Assembly (NCBI RefSeq): GCF_900604335.1 | Contig: NZ_UWOD01000003.1 | Span: 19,440-83,439, forward strand | Reading direction: 5' to 3' | DNA: 64,000 bases | Origin: Intestinibacillus sp. Marseille-P6563 | GTDB lineage: Bacteria; Bacillota; Clostridia; Oscillospirales; Butyricicoccaceae | Shown here: piece after piece, positions 32,030 to 41,003 of the stretch | Position numbering within the stretch: position 1 is the first letter of the stretch | Layout of the letters: each line of letters starts with the position of its first letter | Made by a program: the position numbers and the translations under genes | The notes under the pieces: generated by a model | What the model was told of the DNA's origin: nothing | What the model saw: only the letters and a program-made list of their open reading frames with translations | The model's database searches: none

Positions 32030-33247
32030 ATGATTGCAACTGGATATACACAGATTTACAATAATGTCCTGTGCGACAATCATTTGTCCCTCACTGCCAA
32101 AGGCTTGTACAGCATGATCAAATCCTTCATCGGCCTTCCCTCTTTTACGCTAACAAAAAAGTTTATTGCTCTGCATTGCTCGGACAGCACCTATGCAATT
32201 AACAACGCCTGGAAGGAACTGAAAGCGGCAGGCTATTTACAGCACTATTTTTATAATGCTGATGATAATACCTTTTGCCATATATTCAATCTCTGCCAAA
32301 TGCCAGCAGCACCGGCTGCATATCAATACATTGATTCGTCGGACCGCCCCAATGGAGATTGTCAATTCATCGAAGCTCCGCAGCGTGGAAATTTTACGAG
32401 AATCTCAACTGCGCTACTCCGCAATAAAAATATTGCGCTGCCATTGAAAGGTCTGTTTTCGTTAATCACATATCTGATGCAAATTCCGGATTTTACATTA
32501 AGGCCAAATGGTATCAGATATTTCTGCAAAGAAAAGGTCAAAAAATTTGCAACCTTGTGGCGGCGTCTGAAAATCGCCGGACTGCTCAAACAGCATCGTT
32601 ATCCTGGTAATGATGAGCCTACATTTACGTACTCCTATGATCTGCTCGATCAGCCGGACACCGAAACGCCCTATCTCGTTAATCATCATATGGATGGATC
32701 GGTATCATCAGTCACAACGATTGATAATAGTGTACCTTCCAAAAAAAATCGCTCACATAAAAATCAAAAAAAGAAACATCGTCAAAAGAACAATCTGATT
32801 TTGCGGCATAAATCAACGCCTTCTACATCTACGACGTCTACGGAAACTTTCAATCAGATTAAACAAGCGATTGATTACGAGAAATTACAATCCAAATACG
32901 ATCATGATTTAGTGGATGTCACCGTAGCTGCGTTGGCAGATCTGCTACATACTCCTACACTGTTCATCCAGCAGCAACGCATTTCTCTGGATGAGCGGCA
33001 GTCCCTACTATCCAATATCCGATATGATGATGTTGTTGCATTCTTCGCCAGCACCAAGATCGATCTGACACATGCTACGAATCGGGTACTGTATCTCAGG
33101 TCGATTGTATACCACTATTTTTCTCAGCGGCAAGCTACTTCGGCCAAAGCGGAATCTGTTTCTGATCCTTCATCGGAGCTGGAGCCTTGGGAAATCGATT
33201 GGTTGCAGGACATGCAGTCCAGGCGAAAAGCCAGTCAAAAAATTTAA
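32030..33247 (+). CDS. plasmid replication initiator (HTH, DUF6017-like C-terminus)
   Basis: I start at ATG 32030 after GAGGTGA; upstream codons lack a site. The 405-residue protein opens with a winged-helix region typical of RepA-like initiators (GYTQIYNNVLCDNHLSLTAK then GLYSMIKS) and has a second similar region near residue 120-180. A basic linker follows (KKNRSHKNQKKKHRQKNN). The C-terminal domain (IDYEKLQSKYDHDLVDVTVA) is like DUF6017 in Clostridia plasmid Rep proteins. A long structured leader with an antisense RNA and nearby mob genes support a replication role. Confidence 0.75.
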   Translation: MIATGYTQIYNNVLCDNHLSLTAKGLYSMIKSFIGLPSFTLTKKFIALHCSDSTYAINNAWKELKAAGYLQHYFYNADDNTFCHIFNLCQMPAAPAAYQYIDSSDRPNGDCQFIEAPQRGNFTRISTALLRNKNIALPLKGLFSLITYLMQIPDFTLRPNGIRYFCKEKVKKFATLWRRLKIAGLLKQHRYPGNDEPTFTYSYDLLDQPDTETPYLVNHHMDGSVSSVTTIDNSVPSKKNRSHKNQKKKHRQKNNLILRHKSTPSTSTTSTETFNQIKQAIDYEKLQSKYDHDLVDVTVAALADLLHTPTLFIQQQRISLDERQSLLSNIRYDDVVAFFASTKIDLTHATNRVLYLRSIVYHYFSQRQATSAKAESVSDPSSELEPWEIDWLQDMQSRRKASQKI

Positions 33248-33259
33248 TGTGCTGTAAAC

Positions 33260-33344
33260 AGCCGTACCGAAATTATTTTTCGGTACGGCTACCAGTCGTT
33301 GTGTAATTCGAAAGAAGTCCCAGGATAACTGCCTGGGACTTCTT
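33260..33344 (+). terminator. two hairpins after rep
   Basis: 13-bp arms AGCCGTACCGAAA/TTTCGGTACGGCT (33260-33290), then AAGAAGTCCCAGG/CCTGGGACTTCTT (33312-33344) with T-rich tail. Confidence 0.75.
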
Positions 33345-33639
33345 TATACTATACCATAACCCTATTTTCACAGGGTATCCTTTAATGCGTATTATGCAAA
33401 TTGGCATTTATGGATTCTCTGATTATTGGATAACCGGGCATAATAATAAAACTCTCTCCAATAACATTTGTATAATAACTCTTTCGTTTAATAACACTTG
33501 TGTTTGCGAGTGAAAGCTAGTATAATTTTTTTCAGATTCTACCCCCTTTGGCTTCCTCTGATTTTTTACTCCCTCGATAATCAGCCAGAGCTGCTAAGCA
33601 CAAAACATGAAAAACAGTAGAGGAAAAAAAGGGGGGATG

Positions 33640-33730
33640 TCTGGGATAGCAAGCATAGGAAGTGTATATACACTTCGCCATTTTGCAAAAAATGGTTTTG
33701 CAAAAAAATTTGGGGAAAACCCCAATCCCC
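33640..33730 (+). other. candidate origin of transfer (oriT)
   Basis: Gene-free stretch before mobC with a 16-bp palindrome AAGTGTATATACACTT (33660-33675), an adjacent stem CCATTTT/AAAATGG, a TTTTGCAAAA repeat and TTGGGG/CCCCAA (about 33710-33725). Nested repeats beside mobC-relaxase are the usual oriT layout. No nic site could be matched to a known family. Confidence 0.45.
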
Positions 33731-33792
33731 TGACTTGACTCAAACGAAAAAACGAAATAAAGATTATTACCGATGGGTGATAATAACGCTCG

Positions 33793-33826
33793 ATGGAGCC
33801 TTACTCAAAGTAAGGCTCCATTTTTT
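33793..33826 (+). terminator. leader hairpin/terminator before mobC
   Basis: Same 29-bp hairpin plus T-run and GATGAGGTGA site as before the 332-aa genes. It probably attenuates entry into mobC. Confidence 0.6.
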
Positions 33827-33841
33827 GATGAGGTGAAAAAA

Positions 33842-34192
33842 ATGAATCTTGAGAAAAAACAGGTACGGAGAAAAAGAAAAAATCTGATGATTTTTTATGT
33901 CACAGATGATGAGAAGAATATGATTAAAGAAAGGATGAAAAATATAGGAATGAGAAATTTCTCTCAGTATGCTAGAAAGATGGTACTGGATGGCTATGTA
34001 ATACGACAAGACTTTTCAGAAATCAAGAAGCTTACTCAAGTGCTGGGTTACTTATCGAGAAATATCAATCAAATTGCATTACGTGTAAATCAAACCCACA
34101 ATATCTATCAATCAGATATAGAGGATTTACAAAGGGACTATGCCAGTGTAAAACGAAAACTTTTAGATTATCTGAGTAGCAAAGTTGACTGA
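33842..34192 (+). CDS. mobC: MobC-like relaxosome accessory protein
   Basis: ATG 33842 with GAGGTGA upstream. The 116 residues start basic (MNLEKKQVRRKRKN), contain a ribbon-helix-helix-like segment (FYVTDDEKNMIKERMKNIGM) and the MobC signature LGYLSRNINQIALRVNQ. MobC helps relaxase open the DNA at oriT. The relaxase ATG is one base after its stop. Confidence 0.85.
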   Translation: MNLEKKQVRRKRKNLMIFYVTDDEKNMIKERMKNIGMRNFSQYARKMVLDGYVIRQDFSEIKKLTQVLGYLSRNINQIALRVNQTHNIYQSDIEDLQRDYASVKRKLLDYLSSKVD

Positions 34193-34193
34193 T

Positions 34194-35543
34194 ATGGCAT
34201 ATACAAGTATTCACAATATTAAATCAACCGTGGAAAAGGCGATTGCTTATATTATCAATCCTGATAAATGCGAAGGATATGTTTCAGGCTATAACTGCGA
34301 ACCAGATGTTGCGGATATTGAATTTCGAATGACCGCTGCTTTAGCTGAGTTTGAAAAAGGAAACTACTCTAAATGCGGCACAGGAAAAACAAACTTGGCT
34401 TATCACATGATACAATCATTTGCACCAGATGATAATATAACGCCTGCACAAGCCCATGAGATTGGCCAACGATGGGCAGATGAATTCTTGGGCGGAAAAT
34501 ATGAATATGTAATTGCTACTCATGTCAATACGGGTATCATACATAACCATATAATATTTAATGCGACATCATTTTATGATTTCAAAAAATTTGATAATTA
34601 TAAGACTCAAAAACGAATGAGAAGTATCAGTGATAGAATCTGCATGGAAAATAATCTTTCCGTTATTAAAAGTCGTGATAACGGAAAGGCTTCTTATTAT
34701 GAGTGGACCATGAAAAAAGCGGGACAATCTTGGAAAGATCACTTGAAAGAAAGTATTGATGCGGCTATCACACAGAGCGACTCAATAAAAGATTTTTGCG
34801 ACATTTTAAAGATACACGGTATACAGGTTTCAAATGTTGATGAGCATGAGGGAAAGTATATTCGCTTTCATGTCGAAGGGGTGAAAAGAGTTTGTCGCGG
34901 CCGGACAAAAACATTAGGCGCTGACTATACACGCGAACGAATTATACAGCGAATTGAACGATCTATATGGGAACGAAGCCATAGGTTCGATGAATCACAA
35001 CAATTTGCTTATTATGTTGAGCGTCAATCAAAGGCTCAAAATGTGGAGCGTACAGCGGAGCTGCTGATGGTCTTAGATACAATCCATACTGAAAAATTAT
35101 CGTCCACAGATGACATTCAAAATCGCTTGGATGGGATCAATGAGAAAATCGTGCAACAACGTGAAAAGATAAAAGAGATCGATGACAAAAATGTAGCATA
35201 TAAAAAAGTCGCCTCTTTCTTGGCGACCATAAAAAAATATGAGCCGATACAATTTGAGCGAGAAATGCTTCACGGACGAAAACTACGCCGGTACGAAGAA
35301 TTACATGATGCCGAACTCCGAGCGTACAGTTTTGCAGTTCAGCAGCTCGATAAGATGGGATTGAATAGTAGCATAGATTTGGATAAGGTCATCGAGCTGA
35401 TACATAATCGTGATCGGGAAATTGAACGCTTAAAAAGTGGCATTGGCAACATCGAGCAGCAGGCACAGCAGTTGCAAAAAGTACAGAGCCTTATCAAAGA
35501 TATTCTACGAACTCCACATCAACGATCGGAAACAATACGATAA
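34194..35543 (+). CDS. MobP-type relaxase
   Basis: 449 residues. The N-terminal relaxase domain has AIAYIINPDKC (motif I region, candidate catalytic Tyr) and the metal-binding HVNTGIIHNHIIFNA (motif III, about residue 109 on). The C-terminal half is helical and charged (coiled-coil-like). It would nick oriT and lead the strand to VirD4. Start ATG 34194 is one base after the mobC stop; a TTG at 34185 is possible. Ends in a terminator. Confidence 0.88.
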   Translation: MAYTSIHNIKSTVEKAIAYIINPDKCEGYVSGYNCEPDVADIEFRMTAALAEFEKGNYSKCGTGKTNLAYHMIQSFAPDDNITPAQAHEIGQRWADEFLGGKYEYVIATHVNTGIIHNHIIFNATSFYDFKKFDNYKTQKRMRSISDRICMENNLSVIKSRDNGKASYYEWTMKKAGQSWKDHLKESIDAAITQSDSIKDFCDILKIHGIQVSNVDEHEGKYIRFHVEGVKRVCRGRTKTLGADYTRERIIQRIERSIWERSHRFDESQQFAYYVERQSKAQNVERTAELLMVLDTIHTEKLSSTDDIQNRLDGINEKIVQQREKIKEIDDKNVAYKKVASFLATIKKYEPIQFEREMLHGRKLRRYEELHDAELRAYSFAVQQLDKMGLNSSIDLDKVIELIHNRDREIERLKSGIGNIEQQAQQLQKVQSLIKDILRTPHQRSETIR

Positions 35544-35579
35544 AAAAAAGACACCACTTTAGAGTTGGTGTCTTTTTTA
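35543..35579. terminator. bidirectional terminator
   Basis: AGACACCA/TGGTGTCT (35549-35556, 35566-35573), A-run on the left and T-run on the right. It serves the relaxase and the convergent resolvase. Confidence 0.8.
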
Positions 35580-36152
35580 GCAGTTTAAATGTCGTTTGGG
35601 AGGTATACCGTAAATTGCCAAATACTTATAAAACGAGGATCGTGAAATACATAGACGATTGCAAATTTCCCTGACTGGTAGATCTGAATGAAGATAGAGA
35701 TCGGTAGCATTTTGTATGCGTGAAATGTTAATTGGCGGGCGTCCACCATATCGTCCTGCATGGCGTGCGGCTTGGATGCCAGCCTTGGTACGTTCCAAAA
35801 GGACATCGCGTTCCATCTCAGCTACTAGGGCTAATACGCCAAGCAAAAACCGCCCTGTTGCTGTGCTGCTATCGATACCATCTTTCAATGAGATCAGCAC
35901 AATTCTTCGATCCAGGAGATCATGAGAGAGCTCCAACAGCTCGGACGCAGTTCGGCCTAGGCGATCCAGTCGCCATATGACTAGTGAATCTCCGGCCTGA
36001 AGCTCGCTTAAAAGAGATGTTAAGTTAGCTCGAGGCTTTATGCCCGAGCCAATTTCAGTTACAATACGTTCAACTCCATGATAGTTGAGCGCCTCAATTT
36101 GGAGATCCAGGCTTTGTTCACGGGTACTAACACGTGCATATCCAACAACCAA
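35577..36152 (-). CDS. Tn3-type serine resolvase
   Basis: 191 residues, normal resolvase length. Catalytic Ser9 in YARVSTREQ, conserved IWRLDRLGRT and EMERDVLLERTKAGI, then a C-terminal helix-turn-helix (VREICNRLCISRSSFYKYL). The gene starts about 65 bp from the right copy of the inverted dyad, its likely recombination site. It could resolve dimers or invert the rep/mob segment. Confidence 0.9.
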   Translation of the reverse strand: MVVGYARVSTREQSLDLQIEALNYHGVERIVTEIGSGIKPRANLTSLLSELQAGDSLVIWRLDRLGRTASELLELSHDLLDRRIVLISLKDGIDSSTATGRFLLGVLALVAEMERDVLLERTKAGIQAARHAGRYGGRPPINISRIQNATDLYLHSDLPVREICNRLCISRSSFYKYLAIYGIPPKRHLNC

Positions 36153-36217
36153 AAAACCACTCCTAGTGTCGAAAAATAGATGATATTCTAATAATATAAT
36201 AAAAAAGAAAAAAATTC

Positions 36218-36257
36218 AATGTACATGTCCGAAAACCCATCGTTTTTCAGATATGAA
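36218..36257 (-). repeat. right inverted dyad site of rep/mob module
   Basis: 36218-36247 is the exact reverse complement of 31585-31614 (30 bp), with further partial match to 36257. It is upstream of the resolvase gene. Confidence 0.65.
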
Positions 36258-36360
36258 CAAAAAGATAAATATTCGTGTTGAAAAAATTGTATTATATTAC
36301 AAAAATATGAAAGGCATAGTATGCTTTTTGTTAAACCATGAATGAAAAGGGGGAGAGCGC

Positions 36361-37437
36361 ATGTACCAAAATGATTTATCTACTAGCACCTTAGAAGTTG
36401 TATTAGGTCGAGGTGCATGGGGGACCAGAGTGACACTGGACCTAATCATACGAGCATTGATTGCGTACCAAAAGCATCATTACAAAGCGGTTCACACTGG
36501 AGAACAGACTATGAAGCACTTCAATGAGAGCCATTTGTCAAATGAATGGGCCAAAATTAACGATAAGGATGTTTGGGCCATCCGTGCTGCGTTAAAGCGC
36601 TATCATGTGGACTTTCACATCGAACAGACTGAAGGTTCTGCTGTGCTCTTTTTCAGGGCGAAAGACCATCGGCTTATCAATTATGCGTTGGAGCAGGTAG
36701 TCAAATCAGCAATGGAGGCCCAGAAATATCAAGTACAGGAGAGTCAGGATCAGGATCACGCTCCCGCAGACAGAAGTAATCCGGCGATTGAGCCGAATAG
36801 TCCGGTTTTACTACAAGGCACACAAGATCAATACAAATCTCCGCTGTATTTATTGATGAGTAATCCTGAGAGATCGGAAAAAACAAATAGTGCAGCCTAT
36901 GTCGAGGTAGAAAATAGCCTACGTTCGGCGTTTGATAAGCTGCAATCGTTCATGAAACGTTCTATGATATTGGATGATTCCTCTACTCACGCTATTGGAC
37001 AAGGCATCGAAAAGGCATTAAGTGATGTAGTGGATATGCTCAATCAACCGATTGACACGCTGACACCCGATATCATGCAGCAGGCGGCGCAGAAAACCCA
37101 GCAGGCCGTCGATAAGCTGGAACAGGCAATCGCTGCCCTGGATGCCGAAATCCAGAAAATCAGTAATGATGATATGGAGCAGGAGCAGGATAAAATTTAT
37201 CAGGCATTTCAGGATGGGAAGATCCATTTACGCGATAATGGCGATAGTCATAGCGTTATCATAAGCGACAAGGATAGAGAGATTTATCGAGGGACAAAGG
37301 AGGAATGTGAACACTTTTTAGATTCCACCAAACCAAGAATGGATAAGCAAATTGCACATGCCAGAATCATTCAAATCACTAATTCTGAAAAAAGCCCAGA
37401 TTTGCATCGCCAGCGTACACGCGGGATGGAACATTGA
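36361..37437 (+). CDS. pcfB: PcfB-like (DUF3801) conjugation protein
   Basis: The N-terminal ~120 residues (GAWGTRVTLDLIIRALIAY, later HVDFHIEQ and AVLFFRAKDH) match the PcfB/DUF3801 plan, which precedes VirD4 in Tn1549-like and pCF10-like systems and helps couple relaxosome to channel. A Gln/Asp-rich linker and a long helical C-terminal part follow, longer than usual. The last residues (TRGMEH) lie within the duplicated cassette (from 37415). virD4 is 25 kb away because the cassette and surface genes lie between. GGGGGAG precedes the ATG. Confidence 0.65.
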   Translation: MYQNDLSTSTLEVVLGRGAWGTRVTLDLIIRALIAYQKHHYKAVHTGEQTMKHFNESHLSNEWAKINDKDVWAIRAALKRYHVDFHIEQTEGSAVLFFRAKDHRLINYALEQVVKSAMEAQKYQVQESQDQDHAPADRSNPAIEPNSPVLLQGTQDQYKSPLYLLMSNPERSEKTNSAAYVEVENSLRSAFDKLQSFMKRSMILDDSSTHAIGQGIEKALSDVVDMLNQPIDTLTPDIMQQAAQKTQQAVDKLEQAIAALDAEIQKISNDDMEQEQDKIYQAFQDGKIHLRDNGDSHSVIISDKDREIYRGTKEECEHFLDSTKPRMDKQIAHARIIQITNSEKSPDLHRQRTRGMEH

Positions 37438-37481
37438 TTTCGATCTCTAAGATCAACAGCCGGATCAAGGAGGGTAGAAGA

Positions 37482-38018
37482 ATGAAGAACAACCAAGTTT
37501 GCCATGCGTGCGGCGCTGAGTTGGAGATTGTTGAAAATCACGGTCGGATACAGGGCACACATCCCAAATACCGCGTTTGCTGCACCAATGAAAAATGTAC
37601 TCATTTTATAGGGGGAAGTTGGCAGCCCACGGTGAGAGCCGCATGGGAAGCGTGGGATAAGGAATGCAAACAAGGAAAAGGCCACAAAACGGAAAGAACA
37701 AGTAAAGATTTACTTGTTCTTGTCATCAATACAATCGTTATAGCAAGTAAAGATTTACCGGTCATCAATACGATTCTTGGTCGAGGGAATACAGCAGAAA
37801 TTCGCCCGCGAAAAGATGATATCGTTATCTATGAGGTGAGCAGAAACGAGAAGAAGATGGTTGCTGCCGCCGGAATAGAAATAACAAGTAGAGATTTACC
37901 GGTCATCAATACGATTCTTGGCCGTAGGAATACAATAGAAATTCGCCCGCGAAAAGATGATATCGTCATCTATGAGGTGAGCAGAAAAGTGAAAAAAACG
38001 GTTGCTGCCGCTGGGTAG
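37482..38018 (+). CDS. Zn-finger protein with tandem repeats (copy B)
   Basis: DNA-identical to 26308-26844, but here it stands free 45 bp after pcfB with its own AAGGAGGG, which supports ATG 37482 as the true start. An upstream in-frame ATG (37434) overlaps the pcfB stop and has no site. Confidence 0.7.
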   Translation: MKNNQVCHACGAELEIVENHGRIQGTHPKYRVCCTNEKCTHFIGGSWQPTVRAAWEAWDKECKQGKGHKTERTSKDLLVLVINTIVIASKDLPVINTILGRGNTAEIRPRKDDIVIYEVSRNEKKMVAAAGIEITSRDLPVINTILGRRNTIEIRPRKDDIVIYEVSRKVKKTVAAAG

Positions 38019-38030
38019 CAATAACGCTCG

Positions 38031-38064
38031 ATGGAGCCTTACTCAAAGTAAGGCTCCATTTTTT
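38031..38064 (+). terminator. leader hairpin/terminator (copy B)
   Basis: Third copy of the ATGGAGCCTTACT hairpin with T-run, just before the 332-aa gene. Confidence 0.65.
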
Positions 38065-38080
38065 GATGAGGTGAAACAAT

Positions 38081-39079
38081 ATGTCAGACTTTAGACAGAT
38101 TTTTTCCGCAATGAATGAGTATGAGCAGTTTGTATGTACCATGTCCACTATGAGTCTGGAATTTTCGCTGATGCCCGAATGGGTACAGAATGTTGCGTAT
38201 ACAAAGTACCAGGAAACCTACCAAGAATTGATGGATATGAGGGAAAGAGATCCCAAAATAACTCCGCAGGATATTGTTCGGACAATGTGGACGGACAGCG
38301 TTAAAAACGGTTATATCGACACCGCTATGCGTGCCAATGAATTAGGAAAGAGCATCCAAGAGAATTTAGAGAATCTAAAAGATTATGATGCCGTGGTGGA
38401 CTTTTTCCAGAATGGAGAAAAGTTTTTTCTGCATCAGTTAGAAGATGATCAGTTAGACGATGAACATGCAATCTTTTGGTCCATAGATATTGCAGGAGAA
38501 ATTCCCGTAGTATTCGTGAAATTTGATGGCAATGACCACGTCACATATATGGATGTGTATCAGAATCCGATTGATCTCGAAACCGGGGACATCCATACCT
38601 ATGAGCAGCTTGGTCAAATGCAGGCGCAGCAAGATAAAGAGGAACGAAAGAGCTATCAAAAACCCACCGGAAAACAGCTCACCATGGCTCGTGCGCTATG
38701 TGAGCAGCAGGGCATTGAAATGCCTTATTTCCCAACAAGACAAGCTTGCTCACATTTCATTGAAAAACTCGTTGAGCATCCTGATGAGCAGATCGGCCAG
38801 ATGAAGCCGCAGGATCAAGGGGAGAAGGAGAGCCAAAAACCCACTGGAAAGCAACTCACCATGGCCCGTGCGCTGTGTGAGCAGCAGGGCATTGAAATGC
38901 CTTATTTCTCGACGCGAAAAGCCTGTTCGCAATTTATCGACGAGCTTATTCATAAGACCCAGGCACCAGAAGCGCCTCCACGCATGGCAGATCAACTTAA
39001 AAAGGCGAATCAGGTAAAACAGGAACATCAAAATCAATCTGAAGAAAGAGCAGGGACAGATCAATGTATTCAAATCTAA
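38081..39079 (+). CDS. 332-aa protein with duplicated C-terminal motif (copy B)
   Basis: Identical product to 26907-27905, including both QKPTGKQLTMARALCEQQGI repeats. Unknown function; overlaps the AbrB gene by 16 bp. Confidence 0.65.
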   Translation: MSDFRQIFSAMNEYEQFVCTMSTMSLEFSLMPEWVQNVAYTKYQETYQELMDMRERDPKITPQDIVRTMWTDSVKNGYIDTAMRANELGKSIQENLENLKDYDAVVDFFQNGEKFFLHQLEDDQLDDEHAIFWSIDIAGEIPVVFVKFDGNDHVTYMDVYQNPIDLETGDIHTYEQLGQMQAQQDKEERKSYQKPTGKQLTMARALCEQQGIEMPYFPTRQACSHFIEKLVEHPDEQIGQMKPQDQGEKESQKPTGKQLTMARALCEQQGIEMPYFSTRKACSQFIDELIHKTQAPEAPPRMADQLKKANQVKQEHQNQSEERAGTDQCIQI

Positions 39080-39333
39080 TGCAAACAGGGATGAGTCGAC
39101 CGATCGACAACCTGGGCCGGATTGTCATCCCCATGGAAATAAGGAGAGGTCTTGGATGGAAGACTGATGATCGGTTGGATGTTGCGGTCGGAACTTATAA
39201 CGGCGAAGCAGCTGTTGTTTTATGCAAACGACATGTAGGGTGCATTATTTGTGGGACAACCCATGATTTGCAGGGCATCCCCGGAACAAAAAAGCTGATT
39301 TGTAAGAGCTGCATCAAAACGATCACAGAATAA
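39064..39333 (+). CDS. AbrB/SpoVT-type regulator with Zn ribbon (copy B)
   Basis: Identical product to 27890-28159. With two identical copies, either could act on both cassettes. Confidence 0.85.
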   Translation: MYSNLMQTGMSRPIDNLGRIVIPMEIRRGLGWKTDDRLDVAVGTYNGEAAVVLCKRHVGCIICGTTHDLQGIPGTKKLICKSCIKTITE

Positions 39334-39357
39334 TCGTCCTTGGCGATATATTGTACC

Positions 39358-39416
39358 TTGAAAAACACGGTGGCCTACCGTCATATTTGTCGGCAAAATA
39401 ATAGTATCCGTTGCCC
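39358..39416 (+). other. degenerate remnant of the small-RNA family (copy B)
   Basis: Same sequence as 28184-28242: promoter-like TTGAAA/TCATAT with 17-bp spacer and GTCGGCAAAATAATAGTATCC. Confidence 0.45.
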
Positions 39417-39438
39417 GGAATTTAATGGTATAATCTAT

Positions 39439-39471
39439 TGACAAATAATATATATTGTGATATATATTATT
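39439..39471 (+). promoter_or_regulatory. vapBC promoter with palindromic operator (copy B)
   Basis: TTGACA, 17 bp, TATATA; 11-bp inverted repeat around TTGTGA, as in copy A. Confidence 0.65.
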
Positions 39472-39486
39472 TAGGAGGTGGCGATC

Positions 39487-39717
39487 ATGGATACTGCTAA
39501 AATTTTTGAAAATGGGAGAAGCCAGGCAGTTCGGTTGCCGAAGAAGTTTCGCTTTACTGGTGAGGAAGTTTTTGTTCAGCGGATAGGGAAGGCTATTGTA
39601 TTGTTTCCGAAAGAAGCGGCGTGGCAAACATTTTTGAACGGCCTGAATGGGTTCACGGATGATTTCTTTGAGAATGGACGAGAACAGAGTGTTCCAACAG
39701 AGAGGGAAACCCTATGA
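39487..39717 (+). CDS. vapB: VapB/VagC-type antitoxin (copy B)
   Basis: Identical to 28313-28543. Because the antitoxins are identical, each would neutralise both VapC copies. Confidence 0.88.
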   Translation: MDTAKIFENGRSQAVRLPKKFRFTGEEVFVQRIGKAIVLFPKEAAWQTFLNGLNGFTDDFFENGREQSVPTERETL

Positions 39718-40115
39718 CCTATATGCTGGACACCAATATTTGTATTTATGCGATTAAGAATAAGCCTGAACAGGTCTTAAAGATGCTAAAATGCAAATTA
39801 GAACAGGGGCTCTGCATTTCGGCTATTACCCTTGCGGAGTTGGAACATGGTGTAGAGAAAAGCACACAACCAGAGCGGAACAGGGCAGCGTTGTTTCAAT
39901 TTCTCGCTATCCTGGATATTTTACCTTTCGATGATTTGGCGGCTGCAGAGTATGGAGAAATCTGTGCCTATCTGCAAAAGCGAGGGACACCGATTGGAAC
40001 AATGGATATGCTGATTGCTGGACACGCAAGAGCTGAAAATATGATTTTGGTGACTAATAATGTCAGAGAATTTGAACGTGTGCCGGACTTAAAAATTGAA
40101 AATTGGGCTGAATAG
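39714..40115 (+). CDS. vapC: VapC PIN-domain toxin (copy B)
   Basis: Identical to 28540-28941 with all PIN acidic residues. Four-base overlap with vapB. Confidence 0.92.
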   Translation: MTYMLDTNICIYAIKNKPEQVLKMLKCKLEQGLCISAITLAELEHGVEKSTQPERNRAALFQFLAILDILPFDDLAAAEYGEICAYLQKRGTPIGTMDMLIAGHARAENMILVTNNVREFERVPDLKIENWAE

Positions 40116-40128
40116 CGGAGGCCATAAA

Positions 40129-40176
40129 ATGAAAAAGGCGTTGCGTCAGCAAATTCAGGAGACGAAGAATTCATGA
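40129..40176 (+). CDS. 15-aa leader peptide upstream of fic (copy B)
   Basis: Same peptide as copy A, overlapping the fic ATG at 40173. Confidence 0.4.
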   Translation: MKKALRQQIQETKNS

Positions 40177-41003
40177 ATCAGGAAATCTTGCAGATGCTGC
40201 GAGAGCAGCATGAAATGAATCTGCCCGGTGGCTTGTACCACAAAGCACAGGTAATGCTTGCCTATAATACAAACCGTATTGAAGGCAGTAAACTGACGGA
40301 AGAGCAGACACGTTCCATTTTTGAAACGCATACGATCCTATCCGGCAACATGGTTTTGAATACCGACGATATTATCGAAACTCAAAATCATTTCCGGGCC
40401 TTTGACTTCATGCTGGAGCACGCGGAAGAAGATCTTTCGATTGATCTCATCAAGCAATTCCATGAGCTTTTGAAACGAGGGACTTCCGATGAGCGAAAAA
40501 GCTGGTTCAAAGTGGGTGACTTCAAAGCGCTGCCAAACGAGGTCGGCGGTCGGGAAACGGTTGCTCCGGAAAATGTAGAGCAGGAACTTCGGAAACTGCT
40601 TGAATCCTACCATGCGCTTTCGGCAGTCAAGGTTAAAGATATCATTGATTTTCACGCGCAGTTTGAATCCATTCATCCGTTTCAAGACGGAAACGGGCGT
40701 GTAGGACGCCTGATTATGTTTAAGGAATGTTTGAAATATGACATCATGCCGTTTATCATTGACGAGCAGCACAAAGCATTCTACTATCGAGGATTGCAAG
40801 AGTATCCCAGAGAAAAAGGTTATCTCATTGATACCTGTCTATCCGCGCAGGATACCTTTACAGCGATTTATCAATATTTCAATCGACCGCGGATGAGCGA
40901 GCAGCTCCGCGCGGCCGAGAAACAGAAACACGAAGTACAAGACACACACGATGTACAACAGGTACAACAGACACAAGATGTAGCAGGGAGGGACATCAGA
41001 TGA
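40173..41003 (+). CDS. Fic-domain protein with iteron-encoded tail (copy B)
   Basis: 276 residues, intact HPFQDGNGRVGR and TNRIEG motifs. It differs from copy A at a few positions (VKDIIDFHAQFE for VEDIIDFHAKFE; LIDTC for LMDTC). The C-terminal tail is again the translated iteron array. The stop overlaps the stalk-gene start. Confidence 0.88.
   Translation: MNQEILQMLREQHEMNLPGGLYHKAQVMLAYNTNRIEGSKLTEEQTRSIFETHTILSGNMVLNTDDIIETQNHFRAFDFMLEHAEEDLSIDLIKQFHELLKRGTSDERKSWFKVGDFKALPNEVGGRETVAPENVEQELRKLLESYHALSAVKVKDIIDFHAQFESIHPFQDGNGRVGRLIMFKECLKYDIMPFIIDEQHKAFYYRGLQEYPREKGYLIDTCLSAQDTFTAIYQYFNRPRMSEQLRAAEKQKHEVQDTHDVQQVQQTQDVAGRDIR
40932..40985 (+). repeat. 9-bp iterons inside fic 3' end (copy B)
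   Basis: Six units, GAAGTACAA to GATGTAGCA. Two third-position changes relative to copy A keep both the register and the amino acids. Confidence 0.8.

Noticed and set aside
33345..33640. Further genes or repeats after rep
   Set aside because: AT-rich, a few short ATAAC-like repeats (33440-33500) but no frame, promoter or clear structure apart from the candidate oriT that follows.
37434..37481. Earlier ATG for the Zn-finger gene (194 aa)
   Set aside because: No ribosome site and it overlaps the pcfB stop; ATG 37482 has AAGGAGGG.
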